DNA of 64,000 nt from NCBI GenBank assembly GCA_902492045.1, contig CABUKB010000001.1, positions 62,001-126,000 of the forward strand, given 5' to 3'. This DNA is from an uncultured Oscillospiraceae bacterium. Lineage in GTDB: Bacteria > Bacillota > Clostridia > Oscillospirales > Acutalibacteraceae. The notes under the pieces were generated by a model. That model was given only the letters and a program-made list of their open reading frames with translations, searched no databases and had not been told where the DNA came from. Each line of letters opens with the position of its first letter. The stretch's first letter is position 1. This document shows, one piece after another, positions 26,254 through 34,308 of the stretch. Made by a program: the position numbers and the translations under genes.

Positions 26254-27647
26254 AGTTTTTCACCTCCATGCTGTTTTCGGGCTTTGAGCATTTTCCGGGC
26301 GTACCGCAGGCTTTGATACAAGGCATTCTGCCGAAGATGCCGGCGGACATGGCGGCCGTTCCGTACCGCGCTGCCCTCATACCAGGCGCTTTCACGAATG
26401 CCGCCCTTGCGAATCCCCCTCATCACCAGCAGTTTGCGAAGCGCATGATTGGCGTTGAGCTCTTTTTCAGAAAGAGGCGCGGCAATGGGCTGCTCCCCGC
26501 CCTCCAGCACATCGTCCGAAAACGATAAGCTTCCGAAAGCCTCCGCTTCCTGTGCAGAGGGATGTCCCATAAACGTGCCCAGAAGTTTGCGCAGGGTATG
26601 CCGGTCCCGTGCGGGGGCGGCAGGGCCCCAGTCCTCCCGGGACAGGCGGCGGATATAGTCCATGAGATACCGTTCGGTTTGCTCGATAAACACCCGGCGG
26701 CCGGGCGACAGGCGCCCATAACAGGGGACAAACGTCTCGTCCTCTTTCCGATAGCCCAGCGTCATCCCATGTGGGGCTGTGTAAACCGCCTCAAACAGAC
26801 AGTTGTTGAAACGGATCTTTTCCCGCAGGTCCCCCTCCGGAGCAAAATAGTAGCTGTGATACTCCGACCGGCGGATGCCATCGGGTAATTCATATAAACC
26901 CCAGTAATACCCCTCGATCGGCCGGCTCCGCCCTATGCAGGCCAGCGCCTCGGTCAGGGATTTTTGCATGGAGCCGGTCCAGCCGCTGTCCACAACCGCG
27001 TCGGATAGTTCCCGGCCCAAGCTTTCCTGCTTCAAATATCCGCACAGATTCGGAAACGCTTCGCGCGAATGCCGGTCCATATGCGATAGAAAAACCTCGC
27101 AGTTCTTCAGCCGCTCCCGGATATCCGCCAGCGCCGCGAAGGGAATCGCGTCGTCTGCCGCATACGGCAGGTTCAGCGTGCGCAGGACCTCTTGCGTTTC
27201 CTCTCCGCTCAATCCCGCCCGGCCGAGCATCTTTTCCGGCGTCACCGCCAATCCCCCCCGGCAGACGGCATCGAGCGCTGCCTCCCGGTCCAGATGAAAC
27301 AGCGGAAGCCGGAGCGAATAGCGGGAACAACTCAGATACCGGCACTCCACCGGCAACTGGTAGGCCCCCTGGAAAATCTGAGCGGCGTGATAAAAGAAAT
27401 ACCCGTCCCTCGCCAAAAAATAGAGCCGTCTAACGCCGTTCTTCACGGCCTGATCCAGCAGCCAGTGGGTGAAGGCCCCCAGCGCCGGAGCCAGCACGTG
27501 ACTGCACACCACCGCCACCGGATCGCTGTCCGGAATGGCCATTTCCCGCACCGCCCGCAGCATGGGGGGATTTTCCTGCAAATATCGCCGGTAGAGTTCC
27601 CGTCTTTCGCCGGTGGATTCGATTGCTTGTTTGATCATCATTTTCAC
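26250..27647 (-). CDS. Stand-alone COG5610-type FLxRDG domain protein
   Basis: A 465-residue protein corresponding to the second domain of the HAD fusion at 22726-24708. Shared blocks are LYFLARDGYFFYHAAQIF near residue 75, the YLSCSRYSLRLP block, MLGRAGLSGEE, VVDSGWTGSMQKSL and FEAVYTAPHG. It has no HAD domain. The probable start is GTG 27647, whose GTGA overlaps the GT2 stop; two in-frame ATGs follow at 27641 and 27638, and none has a strong ribosome site. Function is unknown, but the conserved Arg-Asp in RDG and the Asp in VDSGW suggest an enzyme rather than a structural protein. Confidence 0.7.
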   Translation of the reverse strand: MKMMIKQAIESTGERRELYRRYLQENPPMLRAVREMAIPDSDPVAVVCSHVLAPALGAFTHWLLDQAVKNGVRRLYFLARDGYFFYHAAQIFQGAYQLPVECRYLSCSRYSLRLPLFHLDREAALDAVCRGGLAVTPEKMLGRAGLSGEETQEVLRTLNLPYAADDAIPFAALADIRERLKNCEVFLSHMDRHSREAFPNLCGYLKQESLGRELSDAVVDSGWTGSMQKSLTEALACIGRSRPIEGYYWGLYELPDGIRRSEYHSYYFAPEGDLREKIRFNNCLFEAVYTAPHGMTLGYRKEDETFVPCYGRLSPGRRVFIEQTERYLMDYIRRLSREDWGPAAPARDRHTLRKLLGTFMGHPSAQEAEAFGSLSFSDDVLEGGEQPIAAPLSEKELNANHALRKLLVMRGIRKGGIRESAWYEGSAVRNGRHVRRHLRQNALYQSLRYARKMLKARKQHGGEKL

Positions 27648-28471
27648 ATCGTCTTATCGGTGCGTTTTAGACGCCTGTTGATATAATGGTGTACCGGCGC
27701 CGGGATGGAGCCGGTCAGCAACGGCTTGAGCACATAGGGGAAGGTGGACGTTTCCAGCAGCCCCATATCCCGGAATCCCCGGTAGCGCAGCCGCATTTCA
27801 CGCAGCCTCCGGCGGAAGGTCCGCTTTCGATAGGATTCATAACTCTCCCAGTACTGCAAAAGAGGGTCCTGCAGGTTATAGCCCCGGTTTCCCCTGTGGT
27901 GGAGGCGCATAAAGAGTTCATAGTCTTCGCACAGAAGATATTGGCGGGATTCGTTGTACCCTCCGCAAAGAATTAGCACGTCCCGGCGAAACATAACGGA
28001 GGGATGAATAAACGGCGAGTTGTACAGATAATCCCTTGTCTGCGGGATCTCCGGCATCTTTTGAAACCCCCAGACGCCCTGATCGTCCATCAACTCAGCA
28101 TTGGAACCGACCCACTGATACTGCGGATGGGCTTCGAGAAAGGCCACCTGTTTTTCCAGGCGGTCGGGTTTGGCCAGATCGTCATCATCCATTCTGGCGA
28201 TAAAACGCCCCGCCGCCTGCCGGATACAAACATTCAGGGCATGGGCCAGCCCCCGGTTTTCCCCGCCGCGCAGACAGCGGATCCGCCCATCCAGGCTTCC
28301 CGCCCGGCGGATGAGCCTTTGATAGGGCTCGGCCGATCCGTCGTCATAAACCAGCAGTTCCCAGTCTGAAAAACTTTGCCTTTGGATGGACTCCAATGCC
28401 TGGAAAAACCGCTTGGGGGATCGGGGGTTATACACGCCCATAACGATGCTGACGCTCACGGATTTGTTCAT
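27644..28471 (-). CDS. Glycosyltransferase family 2
   Basis: A 275-residue GT-A glycosyltransferase: SIVMGVYNPRSPKRFFQALESI, LLVYDDGSAEP, ENRGLAHALN, FIARMDDDDLAKPDRLEKQ with the DXD-type motif, and LCEDYELFMRL late in the chain. It has no membrane helix. It overlaps the GT4 gene upstream by 44 bp; the AGGA ribosome site lies within that gene. It probably adds one sugar during repeat-unit or linker assembly. Confidence 0.92.
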   Translation of the reverse strand: MNKSVSVSIVMGVYNPRSPKRFFQALESIQRQSFSDWELLVYDDGSAEPYQRLIRRAGSLDGRIRCLRGGENRGLAHALNVCIRQAAGRFIARMDDDDLAKPDRLEKQVAFLEAHPQYQWVGSNAELMDDQGVWGFQKMPEIPQTRDYLYNSPFIHPSVMFRRDVLILCGGYNESRQYLLCEDYELFMRLHHRGNRGYNLQDPLLQYWESYESYRKRTFRRRLREMRLRYRGFRDMGLLETSTFPYVLKPLLTGSIPAPVHHYINRRLKRTDKTM

Positions 28472-29654
28472 GGTACATACGTCCTATTCTCTTATCCACA
28501 TCGGCGTAGATTCGCCGCATCACCGCATTGGCATACCGCCTCTCGAACGGCCGAACCGAATCCAAACAATGACGGCGCATGGCCTTTTTCGCGTCCGCTC
28601 CCATATGCGAGAGGATCTCGATTCCCTGGGCAAAACCGCCGATGTCGTCATGCCGGTATACCAGACCGTTTCGGCCGTGTTCCATATATTCCCGGGTGCC
28701 CCGATTGTCCGACGCGATCACCGGCACCCCCATGGCCAAAGCCTCCAGCCCCGCCATGCCCAGCCCCTCCCGTATCGACGGGAATACGGCGGCATCCGCA
28801 CAGCCGAGAATCTCCGGAACATTTAGGCAATAGCCGTATAGGGTGACGGTGTTTTTCAGCCCCATCTCCATAATCCATCTTTCCAGTCGGTCCCAGAAAA
28901 ACCCGTCGCCGCAGATGCCATACCGTATGGGAGAGATGTCCCGGCGGGTCTCCCGCAGCCTTACCAGAGCCTCCAGCACGGTTTTATGGTTCTTATTGGC
29001 ATTGAGTTCGCCCACCGATAGGAGAAAGAACTCGTCATCCCGGATGCCAAGCCGTTCCCTGCCCGCCCGGCGCTCCTCCTCCGGCAGGGGATGAAATACC
29101 CCGGTGTCCAGCCCGACGCCCGGTATCTTATAAACGGTGCCTTTTTTTCTCAGCCGGAATTCTTTTGCGTTGCGATAATCCTCCTCGTTAATCACGATCA
29201 GGATATCGGTATATCGGGCGAGGGCCTTTTCCACCTCGTAATACGTCATCCAATTGAAAAACGGCGCACCCTTGTAAAAATGGAATCCATGGGCCGTATA
29301 AATCACCACCGGGTTCGGGTCCTTGACGAAATGCCCCGCGAGACGGCCCAGCACGCCCCCCACCGGCGTATGGCAGTGGATGACTTGAATGGAATACTTC
29401 CGGATGATTTCACAAATTTGGCGGAGCGCCTTTTGATTTTCCTGGAACAGAAACGGAGACCGGGCAATCGCAATAGGGTGCAGCCGGATCCCCATCTCCC
29501 CCAGCCTTTCCTTTTCCGACCGATAGGGCGGCTCATCCATGTTGGCGGCAAAATGCACCACATATCCCATTTGTTTAAGAATGTTCACATTTTTTCTTTC
29601 AAATTTCCAGAGGAAATCGCTGGTGGTGGTCAGGATCAGGGCATGCTTTTCCAT
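28428..29654 (-). CDS. Glycosyltransferase family 4
   Basis: A 408-residue GT-B glycosyltransferase. The N-terminal half has KHALILTTTSDFLWKFERKN and HCHTPVGGVLGRLAGH. The C-terminal half has the nucleotide-sugar-binding pattern VFPSIREGLGMAGLEALAMG with the family E-x7-E (glutamates in REGL and LEAL). The start at 29654 follows AGAGGAAG; an 11-codon upstream extension is not supported by a ribosome site. It is the first structural gene of the operon, 35 bases past the leader terminator. Confidence 0.93.
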   Translation of the reverse strand: MEKHALILTTTSDFLWKFERKNVNILKQMGYVVHFAANMDEPPYRSEKERLGEMGIRLHPIAIARSPFLFQENQKALRQICEIIRKYSIQVIHCHTPVGGVLGRLAGHFVKDPNPVVIYTAHGFHFYKGAPFFNWMTYYEVEKALARYTDILIVINEEDYRNAKEFRLRKKGTVYKIPGVGLDTGVFHPLPEEERRAGRERLGIRDDEFFLLSVGELNANKNHKTVLEALVRLRETRRDISPIRYGICGDGFFWDRLERWIMEMGLKNTVTLYGYCLNVPEILGCADAAVFPSIREGLGMAGLEALAMGVPVIASDNRGTREYMEHGRNGLVYRHDDIGGFAQGIEILSHMGADAKKAMRRHCLDSVRPFERRYANAVMRRIYADVDKRIGRMYHEQIRERQHRYGRV

Positions 29655-29688
29655 AGCGGGTCTTCCTCTCCCATAGGGGCGCGGCAAT

Positions 29689-29725
29689 AAAAAACCTTCT
29701 GCAAACAGTTTGCCATTCGCAGAAG
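29689..29725 (-). terminator. Leader terminator (possible attenuator) of the polysaccharide operon
   Basis: Read on the minus strand, CTTCTGCGAA (29725-29716) can pair with TTTGCAGAAG (29705-29696) around a 10-base loop, followed by GTTTTTTATT. It lies between the operon promoter region and the first gene with no other complete gene upstream, so it fits a leader attenuator better than an ordinary terminator. Confidence 0.7.
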
Positions 29726-29741
29726 ATTTTATACTCTGTAT

Positions 29742-29786
29742 TCACTTTGCCCCATATCCATAAGCCGTTGGCCGGATGTTTGTCAT
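29742..29786 (-). CDS. Possible 14-residue leader peptide
   Basis: A 15-codon frame (ATG 29786, stop TGA 29742) reads MTNIRPTAYGYGAK. It is preceded by GGGAGG with 7-base spacing, an ideal ribosome site, and is followed 17 bases later by the leader terminator. The codons show no run of one amino acid, so a classic amino-acid attenuation signal is not apparent. A coding leader could still couple ribosome position to the hairpin. It could be chance; the ribosome site is the main argument. Confidence 0.4.
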   Translation of the reverse strand: MTNIRPTAYGYGAK

Positions 29787-29809
29787 GATGAATCCTCCCG
29801 TGTTATAAT
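29780..29809 (+). promoter_or_regulatory. Promoter for the methyltransferase gene
   Basis: TTGTCA (29780-29785), 18 bases, then TATAAT (29804-29809) with an extended -10 TGT just before it. It overlaps the opposing minus-strand promoter candidate. Confidence 0.7.
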
Positions 29810-29836
29810 ACCAAACGATCCTCAACGATCTGTCAA
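29805..29836 (-). promoter_or_regulatory. Candidate promoter of the polysaccharide operon
   Basis: On the minus strand, TTGACA (29836-29831) precedes an extended -10 TGGTATTAT (29813-29805). The spacing to TATTAT is 20 bases, longer than ideal, so the extended -10 would have to compensate; TGGTAT at 17 bases is a weaker alternative. Confidence 0.4.
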
Positions 29837-29853
29837 ACAGGAGGGAGACCGCC

Positions 29854-30507
29854 ATGCACCCGCTCGAAAAAATGGACGATTTTTTTACCGCACGGGTCAA
29901 CGAGTATGACGAGCATATGCTCACCGACGTATACGGATGCAGCCAGGCCTACCGCCAGATGGCACGGCTGATTCCCCGTTCCTGCCGTGTTTTGCTCGAC
30001 CTCGGCTGCGGAACCGGGCTGGAATTGGATGAAATATGGAAAAGACGGCCCGATATCGCCGTCGTGGGAATCGACCTGACCCAGGCCATGCTGGGCAAAT
30101 TGAAAGAAAAGTACCCGGACAAACAAACGACTTTGATCTGCGGCGATTATTTTACAGAGGATTTGGGGAAACGTCGGTTTGACAGCGCCATATCCTTTCA
30201 GACCATGCACCATTTCTCGCATGAACGGAAAACGGAGCTGTATCGAAAGATCCACCGTTGCCTCAAAGATGGAGGCGTCTATATCGAATGCAACTATATG
30301 GTGGAACGCCAGGAGGAAGAAGACAGCTATTTCGCGGAAAACGCCCGCATCCGCGAAGAACTGAAGATACCGCCGGACGCGTTCTACCATTTCGACACTC
30401 CCTGTACCGTCATAAACCAGGTCAACATGCTCCGGACGGCCGGCTTTGCTTTTGTGGATGAGGTGTTCCGCCTGGGAAACACCACGATTCTGGTCGCCGG
30501 CAAATAG
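29854..30507 (+). CDS. Class I SAM-dependent methyltransferase
   Basis: A 217-residue methyltransferase with the SAM motif VLLDLGCGTGLELDE near residue 48, the acidic post-II residue in VVGIDLTQAML, and SFQTMHHFSHERK after motif III. It has no membrane or targeting signal. The substrate cannot be read from sequence. It has its own strong promoter and GGAGGGAG ribosome site, and it diverges from the polysaccharide operon, so a link to glycan methylation is possible but unproved. Confidence 0.85.
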   Translation: MHPLEKMDDFFTARVNEYDEHMLTDVYGCSQAYRQMARLIPRSCRVLLDLGCGTGLELDEIWKRRPDIAVVGIDLTQAMLGKLKEKYPDKQTTLICGDYFTEDLGKRRFDSAISFQTMHHFSHERKTELYRKIHRCLKDGGVYIECNYMVERQEEEDSYFAENARIREELKIPPDAFYHFDTPCTVINQVNMLRTAGFAFVDEVFRLGNTTILVAGK

Positions 30508-30769
30508 CCCAACGCCCAAAACCGGTCCCGTCCCACTTTTTTGTCCGGTTTAATGGCTCCCCTTAATCCGGGGAGACCGGCCGGCAGGCCGATTCTATGG
30601 ATTTGTCCGCTTCCTCCGCTTGGCGATTACACGTACACGGGGTCAGGCTTGTCAGGACGGCCGCACAATAAACCAGACCGTCAGCCGCATGGCCGACGGT
30701 CTGGTTGAATTTCAAGACGCTCCTGGCAACGGCCCATATTTAGAGCCGTCCTGTTCTCCTGTCCGGCAG
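30508..30769. other. Convergent intergenic region
   Basis: 262 bp between the convergent methyltransferase and MATE genes. It contains a small CCCC/GGGG hairpin around 30560-30575 and a strong terminator at 30671-30706. I see no gene in it. Confidence 0.5.
30671..30706. terminator. Terminator hairpin between convergent genes
   Basis: A perfect 12-bp stem AACCAGACCGTC/GACGGTCTGGTT. The T tract is weak on the plus strand and TTTATTGT on the minus strand, so it best serves the MATE gene. Confidence 0.65.
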
Positions 30770-32146
30770 TCACGCGTTTAGCGCGCCGCCGGCCGTTGTT
30801 TTGTCCCCCGAAATCCGTTTGAGAGTTTTCCGGAACTGGAAAGTGAACAGGATGGCGGTAAAACTCACCGCGATGAAATCGGCTACCGGTTCCGCCATGT
30901 ACACCGCTGTGGTTTTGCCGTTGGAAACAAGCAGCGGCAGAACATAGATCAGCGGGATAAGCAACACAAATTTGCGCACGACAGCCACCAGAATGGACGC
31001 TTTGGCATTGCCCAAAGCCGTAAACGTCATCTGGCAGGCGATTTGAATACCGAACAGAAGCATACAGGCCATATAGATGCGAAGAGCGGTTTTGGTAAAG
31101 CCCATGAGTTCAGGCGAATTGGTAAACATCGCCGCGAACCCCTGAGGATAGAGCATGACGACGGCCCAGAGCAGGGTGGAGTAACACAGGCTGGCCTTCA
31201 GCAGCAGTTGGAATGCCGCTTTGATCCGTTCGGGTTTCCGGGCACCGTAACTGTAGCTGATAATGGGCTGCGCTCCCTGCCCCAGCCCCTGCAGGGGCAG
31301 CATCGCGAACTGCATCACACTGGTCAGAATGGTCATCGCGCCGACCGCCATGTCCCCGCCGTATCTTTGCAGAGAGGAGTTGAAGCAGATGGAAATGATA
31401 CTTTCACTCGCCTGCATAATGAAGGCAGAGAGGCCAAGCGCCAGGCTCGGCAGGACAAATTTGGCGTTGAGCAGCAGATGGCGTTTTTGGATTTTGAGAT
31501 GCGTCTTTTTTCCGCACAGAAACGCCAGAACCCAGGCGCAGGAAAGCCCCTGGGAGATGATGGTCGCCAACGCCGCGCCCTGTACCCCCATGCCGCATCC
31601 GAAAATTAAGAGGGGATCCAGCAGAATATTGGCCACCGCGCCGATCAGAACCGACAGCATCCCGGTCCTGGCAAATCCCTGGGCGGTGATAAAGGCGTTC
31701 ATGCCCAACGTCATTTGGACAAAGATGGTGCCGATCGCATAGATATTCATATAGTCGACGCCGTATTCGATGGTGTTTTCGCTCGCGCCAAATGCCAGGA
31801 GGAAATCCCGGTTTCCAATCAGCAGAACCGCTGTCAGAAGGACGGAGATGAGTATTTGCAGAGTAAAGCAGTTGCCGAGCGTCTTTTCCGCCGACTCGGC
31901 GTCCCCTTTTCCCATGAAGATGGAAGCCCTCGGCGCTCCTCCGTATCCGGCGAACGCGGCGAAGGCCGTGACAATCATAATCAAAGGCATACACACGCCC
32001 ACACCGGTCAAGGCGGCATCCCCCACGTCGGGAATATGGCCAATATACATTCTGTCTACCATGTTGTAGAGCATATTGATGATCTGCGCCGTTACAGTGG
32101 GAAGGGCCAGCTTGAGCAGCAGTCTGCCGACCGGCTCCTTTCCCAA
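30770..32146 (-). CDS. MATE family multidrug/efflux transporter
   Basis: A 458-residue membrane protein with 12 predicted helices in two homologous halves. The opening PVGRLLLKLALPTVTAQIINMLYNMVDRMYIG and the mid-chain LPLQGLGQGAQPIISYSYGAR are typical of the MATE (NorM/DinF) superfamily, which exports cationic compounds in exchange for H+ or Na+. The only suitable start is TTG 32146, with AGGAG four bases before it; no ATG or GTG lies between it and an upstream in-frame stop. The substrate is unknown. Confidence 0.92.
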   Translation of the reverse strand: MGKEPVGRLLLKLALPTVTAQIINMLYNMVDRMYIGHIPDVGDAALTGVGVCMPLIMIVTAFAAFAGYGGAPRASIFMGKGDAESAEKTLGNCFTLQILISVLLTAVLLIGNRDFLLAFGASENTIEYGVDYMNIYAIGTIFVQMTLGMNAFITAQGFARTGMLSVLIGAVANILLDPLLIFGCGMGVQGAALATIISQGLSCAWVLAFLCGKKTHLKIQKRHLLLNAKFVLPSLALGLSAFIMQASESIISICFNSSLQRYGGDMAVGAMTILTSVMQFAMLPLQGLGQGAQPIISYSYGARKPERIKAAFQLLLKASLCYSTLLWAVVMLYPQGFAAMFTNSPELMGFTKTALRIYMACMLLFGIQIACQMTFTALGNAKASILVAVVRKFVLLIPLIYVLPLLVSNGKTTAVYMAEPVADFIAVSFTAILFTFQFRKTLKRISGDKTTAGGALNA

Positions 32147-32233
32147 AAATCTCCTGTCTTCGTCCGTGGGAACTCCCCTCTTTCCGTTTCGCGGTTACTG
32201 CGTTTGCCCGTCCTTTTCGGTGCGAAACCGCCG

Positions 32234-32265
32234 AAAAACCCGTGGTACGCGGCCCGCCGTACCAC
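32234..32265 (-). terminator. Terminator downstream of mreB
   Basis: The stem GTGGTACG/CGTACCAC (32265-32258 with 32249-32242) is followed on the minus strand by GGGTTTTT. It lies about 64 bp past the mreB stop and separates it from the MATE gene. Confidence 0.7.
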
Positions 32266-32328
32266 TCCCGTCCGAACCCGGATGCCGTGGAAGCCATGGC
32301 CCGGGGTATTTTTTCTCCTTCCGAGACA

Positions 32329-33363
32329 TCAGGCCGGGTTGGCCAGACGATAAGAAAACTGGCTGATATCGTATACCCCCGTGCGCATCACATCCACGTA
32401 TTTTATCGCCTTTCCAAGCCCGAGCGCCACACATTCTTCCGGATTGTCCGCTACGTGGCAGGCGACGCCGGTACGCTTCTCGATCAAATCCGGCATCCCG
32501 TTCAACTGGGCCAGTCCGCCGGTCAGGACAATTCCCCCCGCCATCACGTCCCCCGCCAGTTCCGGAGGCGTACTCTCCAGCACTTTCTGGATAACCCCTA
32601 CCATCTCTTCCAACGGTTCGGTTATCGCTTCCTGTATCTCTTGCGAAGTCACCCGGCGCACCGACGGCAGACCGGTGACAGCGTCCCGCCCCGGCACCTT
32701 CATGAAATTGTCCGCTTTGCCCGGCAGAGCACAGCCGATGGTCTTTTTCACCTGTTCGGCCGTCAGCACCCCGATGATGTGATTGTATTTGTTCCGCATA
32801 AAACGGATGATGGCTTCGTCCAAGTCATCTCCGCCCACTTTGGCCGAAATGGAGGAGGCCACCCCCCGCAGGGTCATCACCGCCACATCGACCGTGCCCG
32901 CACCGAGATCCGCCGCCATACATCCCTTTGCCGCCGCCACGTCCAGCCCGGCTCCCACTGCCGCCGCAACCGATTCTTCCATCAGGACGACCCGGCGGAC
33001 GTTGGCCGCCGTCACAGCCTCGATCACCGAACGCTGTTCCACCTCCGTCACGGCCGCCGGTACGCTCACCGCCGCACGGGGTTTGAGTACCTTGTATGCG
33101 CACACCTTCCCCACCAGGTGTTTCAGCATCCGCTCTGCGGCGTCGTAATCGGATATAACGCCCTTGGAAAGCGGCCGGATGACCTGAATGGAAGCGGGGG
33201 CACGGCCCTGCATGGCATACGCTTCCCGGCCGCAGGCAATCATACGGCCGCTTTTCTCATCCACGGCCAACACCGCAGGTTCCCGCAGCACTACGCCGCG
33301 TCCGGCCACGGTGATTACCACCTGGGAGGTCCCCAGATCAATTCCCAAATCCATACCGGGCAT
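32329..33363 (-). CDS. mreB: MreB/Mbl family bacterial actin
   Basis: A 344-residue actin-fold ATPase. Phosphate-1 motif DLGIDLGTSQ, ADLGAGTVDVAVM (phosphate-2), GGIVLTGGLAQLNG (adenosine) and the C-terminal ALGLGKAIKYVD are all present. MreB proteins guide the elongation machinery that keeps rod shape. The start at 33363 follows AAAGGGGG. mreC and mreD are not adjacent, so this may be a solitary Mbl-like paralogue rather than the mreBCD copy. Confidence 0.9.
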   Translation of the reverse strand: MPGMDLGIDLGTSQVVITVAGRGVVLREPAVLAVDEKSGRMIACGREAYAMQGRAPASIQVIRPLSKGVISDYDAAERMLKHLVGKVCAYKVLKPRAAVSVPAAVTEVEQRSVIEAVTAANVRRVVLMEESVAAAVGAGLDVAAAKGCMAADLGAGTVDVAVMTLRGVASSISAKVGGDDLDEAIIRFMRNKYNHIIGVLTAEQVKKTIGCALPGKADNFMKVPGRDAVTGLPSVRRVTSQEIQEAITEPLEEMVGVIQKVLESTPPELAGDVMAGGIVLTGGLAQLNGMPDLIEKRTGVACHVADNPEECVALGLGKAIKYVDVMRTGVYDISQFSYRLANPA

Positions 33364-33405
33364 ATCATGCCGCCCCCTTTGCCGAAAAAACTCCATTTGG
33401 GTCTA

Positions 33406-33434
33406 ATTATACGACAAAGGTTTTTTTTTGACAA
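33406..33434 (-). promoter_or_regulatory. Sigma-A-type promoter for mreB
   Basis: On the minus strand, TTGTCA (33434-33429), 17 bases, TATAAT (33411-33406). Confidence 0.75.
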
Positions 33435-33534
33435 GCGGGAAGGGGTGGAAACATCCCGGCAAGGATATCCACCGGCAAACCTACGCGCTGTTCAAAGGGT
33501 TCCGCCGGTTCATCCGTCTGGAGATGCCGGTGCT

Positions 33535-34278
33535 TCATACCGGCTGTTCATGCGCGTCCCGCATCCGGGAACGAGCAGCCGTCAGAGCCAGCACCTGACC
33601 GGCTCCGGCGATCTTAAGTACCTTGGCGCATTCGTCCAAAGTCGCCCCGGTTGTGATCACATCGTCAACCAGCAGGAGACGCGCGCCCCGAAGCGCACCG
33701 CTTTCAGCCTCTTTTTTCCGAATATCAAAGGCCCCCAGCACATTGCCGCTCCGCTCCAGCGCCGTCAGTTCTTTCTGTGGCCGGGTGGCGGCGATTTTGA
33801 TCAGCGCCTCGTTCACCGGTGTATCCAGCAGCTTCGCCAGGGCCTTGGCCAACAGCCGGCTTTGATTGTGTCCCCGTTTGCGGACTTCTTCTTTTCGCAT
33901 CGGCACCGGTACGATCCCGTCCAGGTAAAGACCGCCCCATTCCCGTCGAAAAACCTCGGCCATTTGTTCGGCGAAAAAAGACGCGGCTTCTTCACTCCCA
34001 TATTGCTTGAACAGGAGAATCCCCTTTTTGACGGGATCTTCATAGTAAAATGGCGCGGCGCAGCGGTCGAAATGGCGGCGGCGCCCTCCACAGGTACAGT
34101 CCTCTGTATTCGCCCCGCAAAAAGGACACAGTGGAGGTGCCATAACCGCCAGCCGGCTGCGGCAGGCGGAGCAGCAACCGGTGAAAGGCGGTACAACCCG
34201 GCCGCAGCAGGCGCACCGTTCCGGAAACAATACGGACAACACGATTCGTTTGACCTTCTCCGTTCCTGTGGCGGACAT
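33535..34278 (-). CDS. comF: ComF family phosphoribosyltransferase-like protein
   Basis: A 247-residue protein. Two CxxC zinc pairs lie near the N terminus (CACCGRVV and CSACRSRL) plus CPFCG and CTCGG. The phosphoribosyltransferase fold ends with the PRPP-binding motif LLLVDDVITTGATLDEC. The family is required for DNA uptake in competent bacteria. It lies 30 bp downstream of recD2 and is probably co-transcribed. ATG 34278 has AAGGGGG at six bases; ATG 34284 is possible. Confidence 0.9.
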   Translation of the reverse strand: MSATGTEKVKRIVLSVLFPERCACCGRVVPPFTGCCSACRSRLAVMAPPLCPFCGANTEDCTCGGRRRHFDRCAAPFYYEDPVKKGILLFKQYGSEEAASFFAEQMAEVFRREWGGLYLDGIVPVPMRKEEVRKRGHNQSRLLAKALAKLLDTPVNEALIKIAATRPQKELTALERSGNVLGAFDIRKKEAESGALRGARLLLVDDVITTGATLDECAKVLKIAGAGQVLALTAARSRMRDAHEQPV

Positions 34279-34308
34279 CCGCATCCCCCTTATCCGCCGC
34301 CCCTCGGT

